Below, piece by piece: positions 11,725 to 21,529 of a stretch of DNA of 64,000 nt. How positions within the stretch are numbered: position 1 is the first letter of the stretch; each line of letters begins with the position of its first letter. This DNA is from Closterium sp. NIES-65. Taxonomy: Eukaryota; Streptophyta; Zygnematophyceae; Desmidiales; Closteriaceae. The notes below the pieces were generated by a model that saw only the letters and a list, made by a program, of their open reading frames with translations, was not told the origin of the DNA and did not search any database. The stretch is taken from contig CANXME010002317.1 in NCBI GenBank assembly GCA_948144175.1, forward strand, positions 1,302,001-1,366,000, read 5' to 3'. Position numbers and translations under genes: made by a program.

Positions 11725-11807
11725 TGACACCACTTACCCGTGCCTGTCCCAGCAGCACAGGTTAGTGATGCCTCTGCTGCTGGGACAGGCACGGGTAAGT
11801 GGTGTCA
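11725..11807. repeat. Perfect 32-bp inverted repeat with 19-nt loop
   Basis: The left arm 11725-11756 starts tgacaccacttacccg; the right arm 11776-11807 is its exact reverse complement. The right arm carries the exon-end sequence (gctgctgggacaggcacggg|taagt), so an exon edge has been duplicated in inverted form beside a direct copy. Confidence 0.85.
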
Positions 11808-11970
11808 GTTCTAGTGGCGTCTCAGAAATCGGGTATGAGAGTGAGAGAGTAGGGGGAAATGCCTCCATTGCTGCTGAAGCAGGCTAGGGTAAGCGCAGTG
11901 TGGCTTTGCCGCGCCTCGACAACAGGTTCTGGGAGCGAATTCGGGGTTCCCTATGCTGCTAGGACGGAGA

Positions 11971-12006
11971 GGGGTACGTGCAGTGCAGTGCAGTGCAGTG
12001 CAGTGC
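11971..12006 (+). repeat. (GTGCA)n short tandem repeat
   Basis: About six consecutive gtgca units in intron-like DNA. No coding role seen. Confidence 0.8.
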
Positions 12007-12169
12007 TGTCCGTCTGTTAGGTGCGTGGAAGTGCCGCATAACGTGGCTCTGCTTCTGGGGCAGGCACGTGTGTAACTGCGATTGAGGCGCCTCACAGAGA
12101 GAGTGTAGGGACTCATCCTGGGAGTATCCAGGGACACCTTTGCTGCTGGGCGGTTTATGGGCACGTGGA

Positions 12170-12372
12170 GTGCACTTCTGGTACGTGGCTGCTCACACAC
12201 TGATTGGTTTGGCTCTGCATACATCACACATACTCGCTCGCTTGCACCCTTCCAAGCTGACTTTTGAGTCGACCCAAAAGTCAAGACTCAAGAGTGCACT
12301 TCTGGTATGTACATACTGATTAGTTTGGCTCTGCATACATCACATATACTCGCTCGCTTGCACCCTTCCATA
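12170..12372 (+). repeat. Direct duplication with palindrome at its junction
   Basis: The segment from gtgcacttctgg (about 12168) to cgcttgcacccttcca is repeated from 12293. Between the copies, at 12262-12279, lies TTTTGAGTCGACCCAAAA, an 18-bp near-palindrome, followed by a partial repeat of it. The copies differ by a few substitutions and a short deletion. Confidence 0.8.
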
Positions 12373-12694
12373 CACACCCCTTGTATTATACAACATATTC
12401 GCACCACTGTGATCTTTCAATCACACTCCCCCCCCCCCCCCCCTCTACATTCATGCACTACCATCATATTCACATCATCCTGATCTCTCTATGCACTACC
12501 ATCCCATGTACTGCTCTCCCGCCATCACACACCCTTTCTCTGTGTGTCTGTGTGTGCATGTGCGATCCGCAAACACCCCGCCTGCTCGCCTTCATCTCTC
12601 AATGCAACCATCGTGTTTCCTCCCGGCCTTATCTCTTCGTGTTTTTGTGATCTTCCCCGCAGCTCCCTCGCCTGCTCGCCTCTGCATCTCTCAA

Positions 12695-12764
12695 TGCAAC
12701 CATCGTCGCGCCTCCTGCTGCTGACGAGCTCTTCTTTGTCAGGCGCCTCATTCAGGTGATTCCT
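12695..12764 (+). CDS. Possible small exon of the 9.4-16.5 kb gene
   Basis: The frame ATIVAPPAADELFFVRRLIQ runs to CAG|gtgatt. The upstream pyrimidine stretch (ctctgcatctctcaatgcaacc) could supply an acceptor. An imperfect copy of the leading part lies at 12585-12615. Included only as a candidate; no family match is claimed. Confidence 0.2.
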
Positions 12765-13231
12765 CAGGTGACTCAGGTGATTCCAGTGGTGACTGAGGTA
12801 ATTCTTTACATGACTCAGGTGATTTTTCAGACAGGGTAATCCATAAAGTTCTCAATTCTGCCCCCCCCCCTTATGGTCCCCATTCCCCTTCCCTCCATCT
12901 ACGTTCCCCCGCACCCTACCGTTCACAGCCCTACTCTAACCCCCCTTCCCCCAGCCCACCCAGCAGCCCTAAGGGCACCTTAGCCCCTCCCTCCCACCTC
13001 CGCTCCTCCTTCCTCCAACGCAATCGCATGTCCCTTGTTGTCCTCCTCCCCATGGCCCCCATCCCCACTCCCCCTCCCCTCGTCCCCCTTTCCCCAGCCC
13101 ACCCTGCACCACTGCAGGCACCTGAGGCGCTCAGTGTGGTCCCATCTCCGCTCTTCCCTCCGCAGTTCTTTTGTCCCTTCTCCTCCTCCCTATCTCTCTC
13201 ACCTCCCCAGCCCACCCAGCAGCACTGTGTG

Positions 13232-13452
13232 CGCCTTAGCCCCTCAGTGTCATTCCATCGCCCCTCAGTGTCATTCCATCTCCCCTCAGTGTCATTCCAT
13301 CTCCCCTCAGTGTCATTCCATCTCCCCTCAGTGTCATTCCATCTCCCCTCAGTGTCATTCCATCTCCCCTCAGTGTCATTCCATCTCCCCTCAGTGTCAT
13401 TCCATCGCCCCTCAGTGTCATTCCATCTCCCCTCAGTGTCATTCCATCTCCC
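13232..13452 (+). repeat. 22-bp minisatellite, about 10 units
   Basis: The unit cctcagtgtcattccatctc+cc is repeated with rare T/G changes. It sits between larger diverged copies of a cccagcccacccagcagcactg block (about 12950, 13090, 13207, 13535 and 13690), so the whole 12.9-13.75 kb stretch is a nest of tandem duplications in a probable intron. Confidence 0.9.
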
Positions 13453-13789
13453 CGCCCACTTCCTACTCTCAGCCTCATCGCATGTCTTGCCCCCTGTTCA
13501 CCTCCCTGCCTCTCTCGCCTCCCCCTCCACCAGCCCACCCAGCAGCACTGCGGCCGTCTGAGCCCCTCAATGTAGACCCAACCCATATCCGCTCCTCCTT
13601 CCTCCTCGAACCTTCCACCCCACATCCATGCCTTTCTCGTGTCATTAACCATATTCTATTCCTCCCCCCTCCCCCTCCCTTCCCCCAGCCCACCCAGCAG
13701 CACTGCGGCCGTCTGAGCCCCTCAGTGTGGACCCACCTTCGATCCTCCTTCCTCCTCCACCCTTCCTCTAACCACCTGCCCCTGCTTCA

Positions 13790-14110
13790 ACCTGATTGGT
13801 CGCTGCGGCCGGCAGTGGGCGGCACATACCAGGACAAACGCAGCCACCCGGACAGTAGTGAAAAGGAGGATGACAGTAATGGTATTGGAGAGGAGAGTGG
13901 GGGGAGGGATAGGGTGGAAGGAGAGGGAGAGGAAGGGCAAGAGGGGAGTGTGAAGGGAGTGAGGGAGGAGGGGAAGGTGGTGGTGGTGGCGATGCCTCGT
14001 GGCGTCCAGATGGCGGAGTTTGATTGGCTCGTGGGTCTGCTGAGGCAGCAGTTTGGGGAGAGCAACGTCACTGTGGTGAAGAGGCTCAGATGGAAGCAAG
14101 GTACTGAGGG
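13790..14110 (+). CDS. Candidate internal exon, acidic linker plus conserved-looking block
   Basis: The open frame includes PDWSLRPAVGGTYQDKRS, an acidic Glu/Gly linker, then VVVVAMPRGVQMAEFDWLVG and LLRQQFGESNVTVVKR, which looks like a folded domain strand-helix unit; in GT61 enzymes a similar block precedes the active-site part. Donor candidate at AAG|gtactg near 14100. The linkage to neighbouring exons is inferred from strand and order only. Confidence 0.35.
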
Positions 14111-14716
14111 GTGATGAGGGGTGATGAGGGGTGATGAGGGGTGATGAGGAGTGATGAAGGGTCATCTGGTGTGCTGTATGGGGTGTTAGGGGGAAATGGA
14201 TATACCTCCTGCCATGCCCTCACTCCCTCATGCCACCACTCACCTCTCCTATCTTTCCCTTTTGCCCCCTTCCGTTTTCCCCCCCTTCTTTTCCCCCATC
14301 AGCACGCACACTCCTCCCCCGCACTTCCCTCCTCGTCTCCCTCCCCCTACCCTCCCTCCTCCCCCTCCTCATATACTCTCGCCCCAACTCCTCCCTCCTC
14401 CTCCTCCAACCCCCAACTGGTCTCTCACTCTCTCACTCTCTCCCCTCCTCCTCCTCCTCGTCCTCCCCTGCTCACTCAAAGGATGATTCCTTGCCTGCCC
14501 AGCCGCTTCTCTCCAACCCCTTGCCCGACCCGTTCCTTTCGTCTTCTTCCATCATCCAATCCCTGAGTGCCACGTGTCACCTGCACGTCGTCTCTGTGCC
14601 GTCCGAGCGGCTGAATTTCAAACCTCTGCCGAAGCTGTGGCTCGTCACCGAGCCTGAGGCTCGGGAGGATGGGGAAATGGATCTAGGAGATTCCCAAGGA
14701 GGAGGATCGGCAGTAG

Positions 14717-16486
14717 GTGCGGAGGGGGGGGGGGTTGGGGAAGGACGCTGTTGGAGATGCCGATGAGAGGAGGGAAAATGGTGATGAGAATAGTGATGAT
14801 GCTGATTGGGGAGAGGAAGCGGAGGAAGAGAGGGAAGAAGAGACCAAGTCTATGCAGGTACAAGGGAAGCGTGAAGAAGCGGAGGAGGAGAGAGGAGAGA
14901 AAGAGGAGGATGTGGGAGGGATCCGGATTACCTGGAGCAGAGAGGACCTGGGAGAGGCTGTATCTGAGGCATGCCTTCACCTGGGCTTGGATTGTCTTCG
15001 GCTTGGAAGCAGAGGAGCAGCAGAAGAGCGAGTGAGTGAAGCAGAGAGGAAGAAAAGGGAGAGGCTGGAGAAGCGATTGCGGAGGCGGGAGGCTGAGGCC
15101 TGGAAGGTTCCTGGAAGCTGGCTGCGGCGCCGGCGCGATGTGCGGGTGTTTGAGCGGTGGCTTGAGTGCATCAGCCGCGAGGGAAACTGGGTGTATAACC
15201 CAACTCCGAGGGTTTTACCCTGGGAATATCCCGGGTTCATGAACTTATGCGATCACAGGCAAGCGGATGAGGGAGTGGGGGTGTCCGGTATAAAAGCGGA
15301 TGAGATTGTAAGGAGGGGCGGGAGCGAGGAGGAGTGGACAGTAAGAGAATCGCTCAAGTACGAATGGAGAACTCCACCTGGCAAATGCCCATTGGGCGGC
15401 TTAAAACCTTTTGACGGAGCTGCGTTTTGCAAGCGGGCAAGGGAGGAGAGAGGGACTTTTAACATTGTGTTTCTCGGGGATTCCCTGACCTTCCAAATGG
15501 CTGGGAGTTTCTTGAACGGTCTGCTTCGGCACGTCGCCAAGCCTGCGTCCTGGGCTGTGGACGAATTTGAACCTAAGCAGTGCGTGGACTGGCTCCTTGG
15601 GAGAGGAGGGGCAGAATCAGGAGGAGGAGGGGTGAGTGAGGATGGTTCCAGGAAGCCGCGCCGTGCTGCTCGCTGGAGGAATTTAAGAAGTAGGGATGGT
15701 AGTACTCGTGCTATTACAGGAGCTGCTAATATCGGGGATGAAGAGGTGGCGGAAGGAGAAGAGGAAGGAGAGGAGGAAGAGGGGGAGGAGGGGGATCGGG
15801 GTTCCGCTCCCGTGGTGGTGACACCACATCCGTTCTGCAAGGTCTATGTGTTTCACGAGAATGTGTGTCCGGGGGTAAAAATTCATGTGATTCGCAACGA
15901 CCACCTTTATATCCAGGACCCTGATTTAGCCAGCCCCGGTGACGGCAGCAGCACCACCAGCAGCAGCAACGGGAGTGCGACAGGTGGCAGCGTGCCATTT
16001 GATCACATGCCGTGGCACTTGTATGACGGTTTGGTGAGTGCTGATGTGGTGGTAGTTAACCGAGGCGCACATTATGTCGGCGGGAGGGATTTTGAGCTCT
16101 CGGTGCGGGCTGCCATGAGGCTGCTTCGCAGGAAGCTTCCTCGCGCCCTTCTTGTCTACAGGAATTCGCCGCCCGGCCATGTCAACTGCTCATCATACGA
16201 CCGGCCAATCAAAATTCGGCAGGATCCGGCGACGTTGCCGTTCCACTGGGATACGTTTTCGTCGCAAAATGATATTGCGAGGGAGATAGCGGAGGAGGTG
16301 AAAGCAGTGTACATGGATGTTGATACAATGACGGCGCTTAGACCAGATGGCCATAAGGGGTATGTGAAGGAGAGGGGGATAACGGATTGTCTTCATTATT
16401 GTACACCGGGTCCTGTTGATACGTGGGTTGAGATTCTAGGAAACATTATAGCTCATGGAGTGTTTAATGAAGGCTTTGAAAAGTAA
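14717..16486 (+). CDS. TBL/PMR5-type PC-esterase domain protein (terminal exon)
   Basis: 589 codons to TAA at 16484-16486. After an acidic coiled stretch (residues 1-75) comes a PMR5N-like region (CISREGNWVYNP ... WRTPPGKCPLGGLKPFD) and the PC-esterase domain: GDS at residues 254-256 (FLGDSLTFQ) and the C-terminal DxxH at 557-560 (DCLHYCTPG..DTW). These are the nucleophile and Asp-His signatures of TRICHOME-BIREFRINGENCE-LIKE proteins, which O-acetylate cell-wall polysaccharides in the Golgi. Ser/Gly/Glu inserts near residues 300-425 are unusual. Upstream (about 14540-14715) a different frame reads LSATCHLHVVSVPSERLNFK and on to KPLPKLWLVTEPE; a G-run at 14725-14740 may hide a one-base shift joining them, so the Met used here need not be the real start. 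Confidence 0.8.
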   Translation: MRRGGGLGKDAVGDADERRENGDENSDDADWGEEAEEEREEETKSMQVQGKREEAEEERGEKEEDVGGIRITWSREDLGEAVSEACLHLGLDCLRLGSRGAAEERVSEAERKKRERLEKRLRRREAEAWKVPGSWLRRRRDVRVFERWLECISREGNWVYNPTPRVLPWEYPGFMNLCDHRQADEGVGVSGIKADEIVRRGGSEEEWTVRESLKYEWRTPPGKCPLGGLKPFDGAAFCKRAREERGTFNIVFLGDSLTFQMAGSFLNGLLRHVAKPASWAVDEFEPKQCVDWLLGRGGAESGGGGVSEDGSRKPRRAARWRNLRSRDGSTRAITGAANIGDEEVAEGEEEGEEEEGEEGDRGSAPVVVTPHPFCKVYVFHENVCPGVKIHVIRNDHLYIQDPDLASPGDGSSTTSSSNGSATGGSVPFDHMPWHLYDGLVSADVVVVNRGAHYVGGRDFELSVRAAMRLLRRKLPRALLVYRNSPPGHVNCSSYDRPIKIRQDPATLPFHWDTFSSQNDIAREIAEEVKAVYMDVDTMTALRPDGHKGYVKERGITDCLHYCTPGPVDTWVEILGNIIAHGVFNEGFEK

Positions 16487-17161
16487 GAAGCATATTGTTG
16501 TGATGTGACATTTCATTCTGGTCAGTCTCAATATTAAGCTAGCTAAGTTTAAAACGAAACGGTGCTTTTTAATCCGAGGCCATCCGACTCCGTGGTCCGC
16601 ATTCAAGGAACGAACACGTTACGCCAGATCGTCGTGTCGAGGTCGTTCCATTCCTGTGCCGTCTTGGTCGCAACCGCGTGTTGCTTGTACACGTACCTCC
16701 CTCAATCGTCCTGAGCGTTGCATCAGGTTATGGGACTGTTGCAGAAACTGCGTCTAAACACGCCTTCCCGGAGATTCTTCATTTCATCCTTAGCCGTTTT
16801 CAACCATTGCTGGGTTGGCTGGTTGGTGGGCCTCGAGAAGAGACTACCATACCATCGTAGTGTCAGCAGTGCACATCACACAGTTACGCATTCCCCTGAA
16901 AGTGGTAACGATGACGAGCGGACCATGACCAGAGGAACGCCAAAACGTATGTAAACTCCGCGTTTCGCGAGAATATCGAATCCAGCACTCAACGTGCACT
17001 GTGCAAATGCTTCGCACGGCGCAACCCACGCTCAGAATAGGGTGAATTCGTCGTGCAAGCGCTTTTTCCTTTCTTCCCGCTTCCCGGCGTTACTACTTCC
17101 GGCCGTCAAGCCTCTCATCTTCTGCATTTCCAACCGTCAAATTTCCAAACGGCCCGTCCAT
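16487..17161. other. Intergenic DNA, right arm of inverted duplication begins
   Basis: No gene seen. From about 16970 it mirrors the left arm at 8400-8600 with many differences (for example gaatccagcactcaacgtgc against the complement of 8555-8580). Only patchy similarity is visible nearer to the esterase gene. Confidence 0.4.
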
Positions 17162-17395
17162 TTCAGGAGTCTTCAGTTAGTAGACTTATCTCCTGTTGAA
17201 ATTAGCTGGTTTCGGACTGCAGCAAGAGTCTACGAAGGATCTACTAAAATGAAAAAAGCGTTGGAAGTCGTTAGCAAAGGTCTTTTAGTCAGAACGCCAG
17301 ACACATAGGCCCAGATGTCGCGTGCGAACGCGTTTCGGCCAGCAAAGGCCTTCATCAGGCCTTCCTCAAAGCGCTAGCTTCAGGAGTCTTCAGTT
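17162..17395. mobile_element. About 200-bp insertion flanked by 17-bp direct repeats
   Basis: TTCAGGAGTCTTCAGTT occurs at 17162-17178 and again at 17379-17395. The DNA between is absent from the matching place of the inverted partner arm near 8330-8390, so it looks like an insertion with a target duplication. On the minus strand it contains a hammerhead-like motif. The long target duplication and ribozyme suggest a truncated Penelope-like element or a related hammerhead-bearing retroelement. Confidence 0.5.
17310..17367 (-). ncRNA. Hammerhead-ribozyme-like motif, probably degenerate
   Basis: The minus strand reads CTGATGA, then a hairpin AGGCC-loop-GGCC (stem II), then GAAAC, then a possible stem III CGCG-loop-CGCG followed by ACATC. 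CUGAUGA and GAAA are the conserved hammerhead core. The base expected to be U before the cleavage position is A here and stem I pairing is poor, so activity is doubtful. Confidence 0.45.
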
Positions 17396-18830
17396 GTTCG
17401 ACTCATTTCCACTGCCTGTCGTCGCATCCGCCGTCGCCGCTCGCTCTTCCCGTCACGCCCGCAACCTTCGTTGTTGGCGTCGCATCCTCCATCGCCGTGC
17501 GTTCTCCCCACCAAGCCCGCGGCTTCCGCCATGCCCGCAGCTTCCCCCTACGCTAGAGATTTCCGCGCGACGGAAAATAAATTCGTTGCGGGCGTTCTCT
17601 CCGATCCCCCCATCACCATGCTTCGCACAGCGCATTCACCGCCGAGGGGACTCGTTACTGGTGAGGAGGGTGCGGGGAGTGAGGGGGATGAGGGGGGCGA
17701 GGGGGGTGCGGGGGATGAGGGGGGTGAGGGGGGTGCGGGGAGTGGTGGGGGTGAGGGGGGGTGAGAGGGTGAGGGCAATGAAGGCCCTGCTTGGTCCAAT
17801 GTTACATTGACGAAGCAAGATCAAGCTGGGATGGGAACGACACTGCAGTGCTGGACCTAAGTTGTTGCTCACGTCGCCATCCCCTGTGTCATCGCTCTCA
17901 GCCCACCTTTCCCTGTTTCATCATTTTTCTGTTCCACCATTCCCTCTTCCATCGTCCTTATGTCGACCCTGTCTCCCTGCCGTGTTTCTTTCTGTGCTAA
18001 GACACGAAAGACACTCAAGCTCTTTTTCTCACCGTCCGTTGTGCTGTGCCTCCCACCCCTGTCCTCCCCGTTGTCACCATTCCCTGTTCCTTCATCCTTG
18101 GTGTCAACCCTGTCTCCTTGCAGTGCTTCTCTGGGCGCTGCAACTTGCCACACTGCTTCGGCCCGCTGCTGCTGTTACAAGTATGTCCTCGTTCGTTACT
18201 ACAAGCAGATGCGGTGTCTGTTAGGGGCCTATGCTCTTCAAGTTCTGCCACTGTTTCAATACAAGACGACTGCTCTGGTCGGTTCTTTTGTGCTGGATCT
18301 GCTCCCTCTCTTCATTTCTTGATTCCGCCCGTACTCACTCTGCCTTCCCTTTTCCTCTCACTCTCCTCGCACCTGCCTCACCAACCTACTTTTGCCTCTT
18401 GCTACACCCACCTCAACCTCACCAAATCCCCCACTTCCCCTTTTTCTTGCACCCGTCTCACCTTTGCCCCCACCCACCTGCCTTATGAGTCGACTAAATA
18501 ACCAACCCACCTTTTTCTCTTGCAGCGCCCATCTCCCCCTCACCTACCCCACTGTCCCTTGCTTGAACCCGTCTCTCACCCCTACTACCATGCTGGAGCA
18601 TCGCCCCCACCAGCATCGTGCTTTCAGCGCTGGAGCATCGACCCCACCAGCATCGTGCTTTCAGCGCTGGAGCATCGCCCCCACCAGCATCGTGCTTTCT
18701 CTACCCTCTCACCTGCCGTCCCCTTTGCCCCATGCTCTGTCTCTCGCCTTGCCCTTGCACCCTTTCTCTCGCCTTGCCCCTTGCCCCCTTTCTCTCGTCA
18801 ACCTCTATCCCACCTCCCACCACCCCCACC
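17396..18830. other. Repeat-rich, no confident gene
   Basis: 17430-17560 completes the inverted duplication arm (matches 8140-8340 inverted). 17660-17770 is a G-rich gaggggggtgcgggg repeat. 17870-18180 contains two diverged copies of a block ending in ccctgtctcc..tgc, and 18590-18700 has three copies of a ggagcatcgcccccaccagcatcg unit. These look like intron duplications of the gene ending at 20436, whose 5' exons I cannot place. Confidence 0.4.
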
Positions 18831-18956
18831 AGTGCACTACTCGTCGCTGCGCTCGAAAATCGCCCCCACCAGCGTGGTGCTTTCAATCCCTCAATAAGTA
18901 TCCCCCCATTGCTTCTTGCACCTCTGTCTCCCGTGCCCCTGCCTTTTCACCACCAG

Positions 18957-20063
18957 CGCACTACTCGTCGCTGCGGTGGAGAATCGCTCCCACCAGCGTG
19001 GTGCCAGCCACCACAGGCACCTTCGCCCTCACTGTTGACACCCCAGACAGGTACAGTGGGTAGGCTGTAGCTGTGCTAGTGTGCTCTGAGTCGACTAGAA
19101 ACCCACCAGCGTGGTGCCAGCCAGCCACCACAGGCATCTTCGCTCTCACTGTTAACACGCCAGACAGGTGCGTAAGGAAGAGGAGACAGTACGGTCCGTG
19201 CTCAAGCTCAGGTGTGCTTTGAGTCGACTGGACACCCACCAGCGTGATGCCAGCCAGCCACCACAGGCACATTCGCTCTCACTGTTGACACGCATGGCAT
19301 ACAATCAGTGCTCCCCCTTTTCTTTCGGTTTCCTCATTACTCATTGCTGTTTCCTCTTTCCACTTTCCTCGCTTTCCATTCCTGTTTCCTCCTTCCTCCT
19401 TTCCCATGCCCCCCTGCCAGCTCGCCATCCTCTCAGCCTCACTCCATCGCCTACACTCTCATCTCATTGCACACTCACACTGAGAGCCCTACTCTCTACT
19501 TTCCTTCGTCTTCCATTCCATCCTTTTTTTCTCCCTTGTCTCTCTGCCAGCCCACCATCCTCTCAGCCCCAGTCCATCGCCTACAGTCTCACAGCACGCA
19601 CTCAGAGCTCTGCTCTCTACAGTGTCGTTCTCTACAAGAACGTACCTCTAGGTGGTGAAAGCTCCTCCTCCTCCTCCTCCTCCTCCTCCTCCTCCTCCTC
19701 CTCCTCCTCCTCCTCCTCCTCCTCCTCCTCCGAAGCAGCAGCATTTCTCCCACAAGTGGAGCCCACAAAAGGAGGCAGGAGAGGAGGAGGAAGCAGGGGA
19801 GGAGACAAGGGCAAAGGGACAGGGAGTGACAGCAACAGAGGTGGCAACAGGCCATCTCTGGTCAAGGACCCAGCTGCAATAGTGGATTCTCTTCGAACAC
19901 GCCTTAAGCTCAAACCCAAGGGCAATGCCAAGCCATCCCCTAAGCCCAGCGCTGTACCAAGGCGTGAAGGTTTAAAGGCAGGTGGAGGTGGGGTTGTGAG
20001 TGGGGCTGGTGTGGTGGAAGCAGGAGGAATGGAGGATGTTGCAGAAATAGATAATTCTGGTGC

Positions 20064-20135
<72 letters not shown>

Positions 20136-20436
20136 GAAGAGTAGTGATGTGGTGAGGTTATTTCTGCCCTGCCCGTGGCAGTCTGTGAATGATGGGACTG
20201 GTGAGTGGACCTGTTCGGGCAGCCTTGACCTTTCCACAATCTCCTCCAACACAGGCGATGCAGCAGGATCAGGGGAAGCTTCCCCCAGCGCTGATGCAGC
20301 AGCTTGGGGAGAAATATTGGAAGACCCTACTGTAGCTCTGTTTGGAGTGTACATGCAGGCGGGTTTGTGCCAGGGTCAGCCTGATATATTTGGTGTGTTA
20401 CTGAAAGATGCTACACCAGGCGAGGGTGGTGGCTGA
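18957..20436 (+). CDS. Unrecognised Ser-rich protein, last two exons
   Basis: The last exon 19587-20436 joins in phase to a donor at 19050 (GACAG|gtacag). The joint reads FALTVDTPD-S-LTARTQSSALYSVVLYKNVPLGG. The upstream exon probably starts at 18997 or 18957. The C-terminal part reads VRLFLPCPWQSVNDGTGEWT, then ILEDPTVALFGVYMQAGLC and ends GVLLKDATPGEGGG. Two long serine runs interrupt it: one written with TCC (19661-19731), one with AGC (20068-20133). I do not recognise the family. Exon-like copies occur at 18833-18890, 19106-19166, 19239-19290 and 19418-19500. Upstream exons are not identified. Confidence 0.45.
18997..19290 (+). repeat. Three direct copies of an exon, palindrome cores between them
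   Basis: The block cccaccagcgtggtgccagc ... ctgttgacacc recurs at about 18990, 19106 and 19239. GAGTCGACTA (19088-19097) separates copies 1 and 2, and GAGTCGACTG (19221-19230) separates 2 and 3. Only the first keeps the exact phase to the downstream exon; the later copies carry a 4-base insertion (ccag). Confidence 0.75.
19661..19731 (+). repeat. (TCC)n repeat coding for serine
   Basis: About 23 TCC triplets in the frame of the Ser-rich protein. The antisense Arg/Glu-rich frames are shadows. Confidence 0.9.
20068..20133 (+). repeat. (AGC)n repeat coding for serine
   Basis: About 22 AGC triplets in the same frame as the TCC run 340 bp upstream, again giving polyserine. Confidence 0.9.
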
Positions 20437-20661
20437 GAAATTTTTGTGGATCATGTTGCTGGTAGTGTACAATAGTGTACCATATTATGTCATTGTGCCT
20501 TTACAGTGATCAGTGTGGACTGCTAACTATGTCTTGTATTAAAATGCAGGCATAATGTGGGCTGTAGTTGTGCAATTCCCGCGCTCAGAAAAGCATTTAC
20601 TGAAAGACTTCAACCTGTTATAGCGTTGTTTTCCTATATCCCATTTAGAGTTTCCTTTGGT

Positions 20662-20820
20662 AGGGGCCGCGCGAACGCGAGCCCCCGCTGCCACAAATAA
20701 TGACGTGCATCACCGGGAGTTCCAGCGTGCTAGGAGTAGGGCCGGCCGAAGTGCAATGGCGGGCCCACCCCTAGGCCATCGGCCTTCGTGATCACCGATA
20801 GACCCCGCCCAGGTAAGTAT
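20662..20820 (-). ncRNA. U1: U1 spliceosomal snRNA
   Basis: The minus strand starts ATACTTACCTGG, the 5' end that pairs with 5' splice sites. Stem-loop I carries GATCACGAAGGC (U1-70K loop) and stem-loop II carries CCATTGCACTTCGG (U1A loop). The Sm site lies in ATTATTTGTGG, followed by a terminal stem with CGCGTTCGCGCGGCCCC. The order and 159-nt length fit plant U1 (about 160 nt). All core elements look intact. Its 5' end matches the many GT donors read in this window. Lies about 226 bp beyond the end of the Ser-rich gene, on the opposite strand. Confidence 0.93.
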
Positions 20821-20844
20821 ACCTCATCAAGATCAAGAATCCAT

Positions 20845-20892
20845 TATTATTGTGACTGGTTGGATGCGTTTGTTTTTGCTTGGTGGGACTTC
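20845..20892 (-). promoter_or_regulatory. Candidate U1 promoter: USE-like and TATA-like boxes
   Basis: On the minus strand GTCCCACCAAG lies about 60-70 bp upstream of the U1 start and resembles the plant snRNA upstream element RTCCCACATCG. An AT-rich AATAATAAT lies near -30. The spacing fits a Pol II type plant snRNA promoter. Match quality is partial. Confidence 0.5.
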
Positions 20893-21529
20893 ACTGCCAC
20901 GTTTGCACTCAGCTGTGTGTGCGGGGCTGCCAAGTACCCCAGGTTCATTCGAATTCTTCGAATTGAGTTTCGAACCAAACCAAAATTCACCCCACCCTCA
21001 CAGAAAACACTCTCATTGTGATTCCTTCTTTCTCGCGAACCCCTAGGCTCCACTCCACGCCACATCTAACCTAATTGCGATGCCTGCGCTGATTGCGCTA
21101 ATTGCGCTGATTGGATTTGCTTCTGCCGAATCACTCTCGCCAATGCCCCGACAGGTTTCCATTCACTAGTACTTTCGCAGAAGCCCAGATTAAGTCCACT
21201 CAAGTAGCCGACGGGAAAGGAGAGATAGTTTTTTTGTCGCGACTGATGAAAGGAACACCGTCTCATGCGGAAAGACCGAAGGGCTGTTGCATCGCAGATA
21301 GTCGTTAACGTTACGACCCGTACGTTGCGTTAGCGCACGGGTTAACTTTTCAGTACTGGCTGACAGATTTGAGCGTTGTCGCGTCGGTGATTCTCGTCGT
21401 CAAAGTTCCGTTGCGTTAGGGCACTGGTTAACTTTCCAGTGCTGACTGACAGATTGTTAGGTCGTCGCATCACATATTCTCGCCGCTAACGTTACCCAGA
21501 CGTTGCGCGAACGCAACATTAACGTTACC
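20893..21529. other. Intergenic, no gene seen
   Basis: Short repeats such as gttgcgt-tagcgcac and aacgttac variants appear from 21300; nothing recognisable otherwise. Confidence 0.4.

Noticed and set aside
19632..20354. Minus-strand 240-codon frame with poly-Leu and poly-Glu
   Set aside because: Antisense of the serine repeats of the plus-strand gene.
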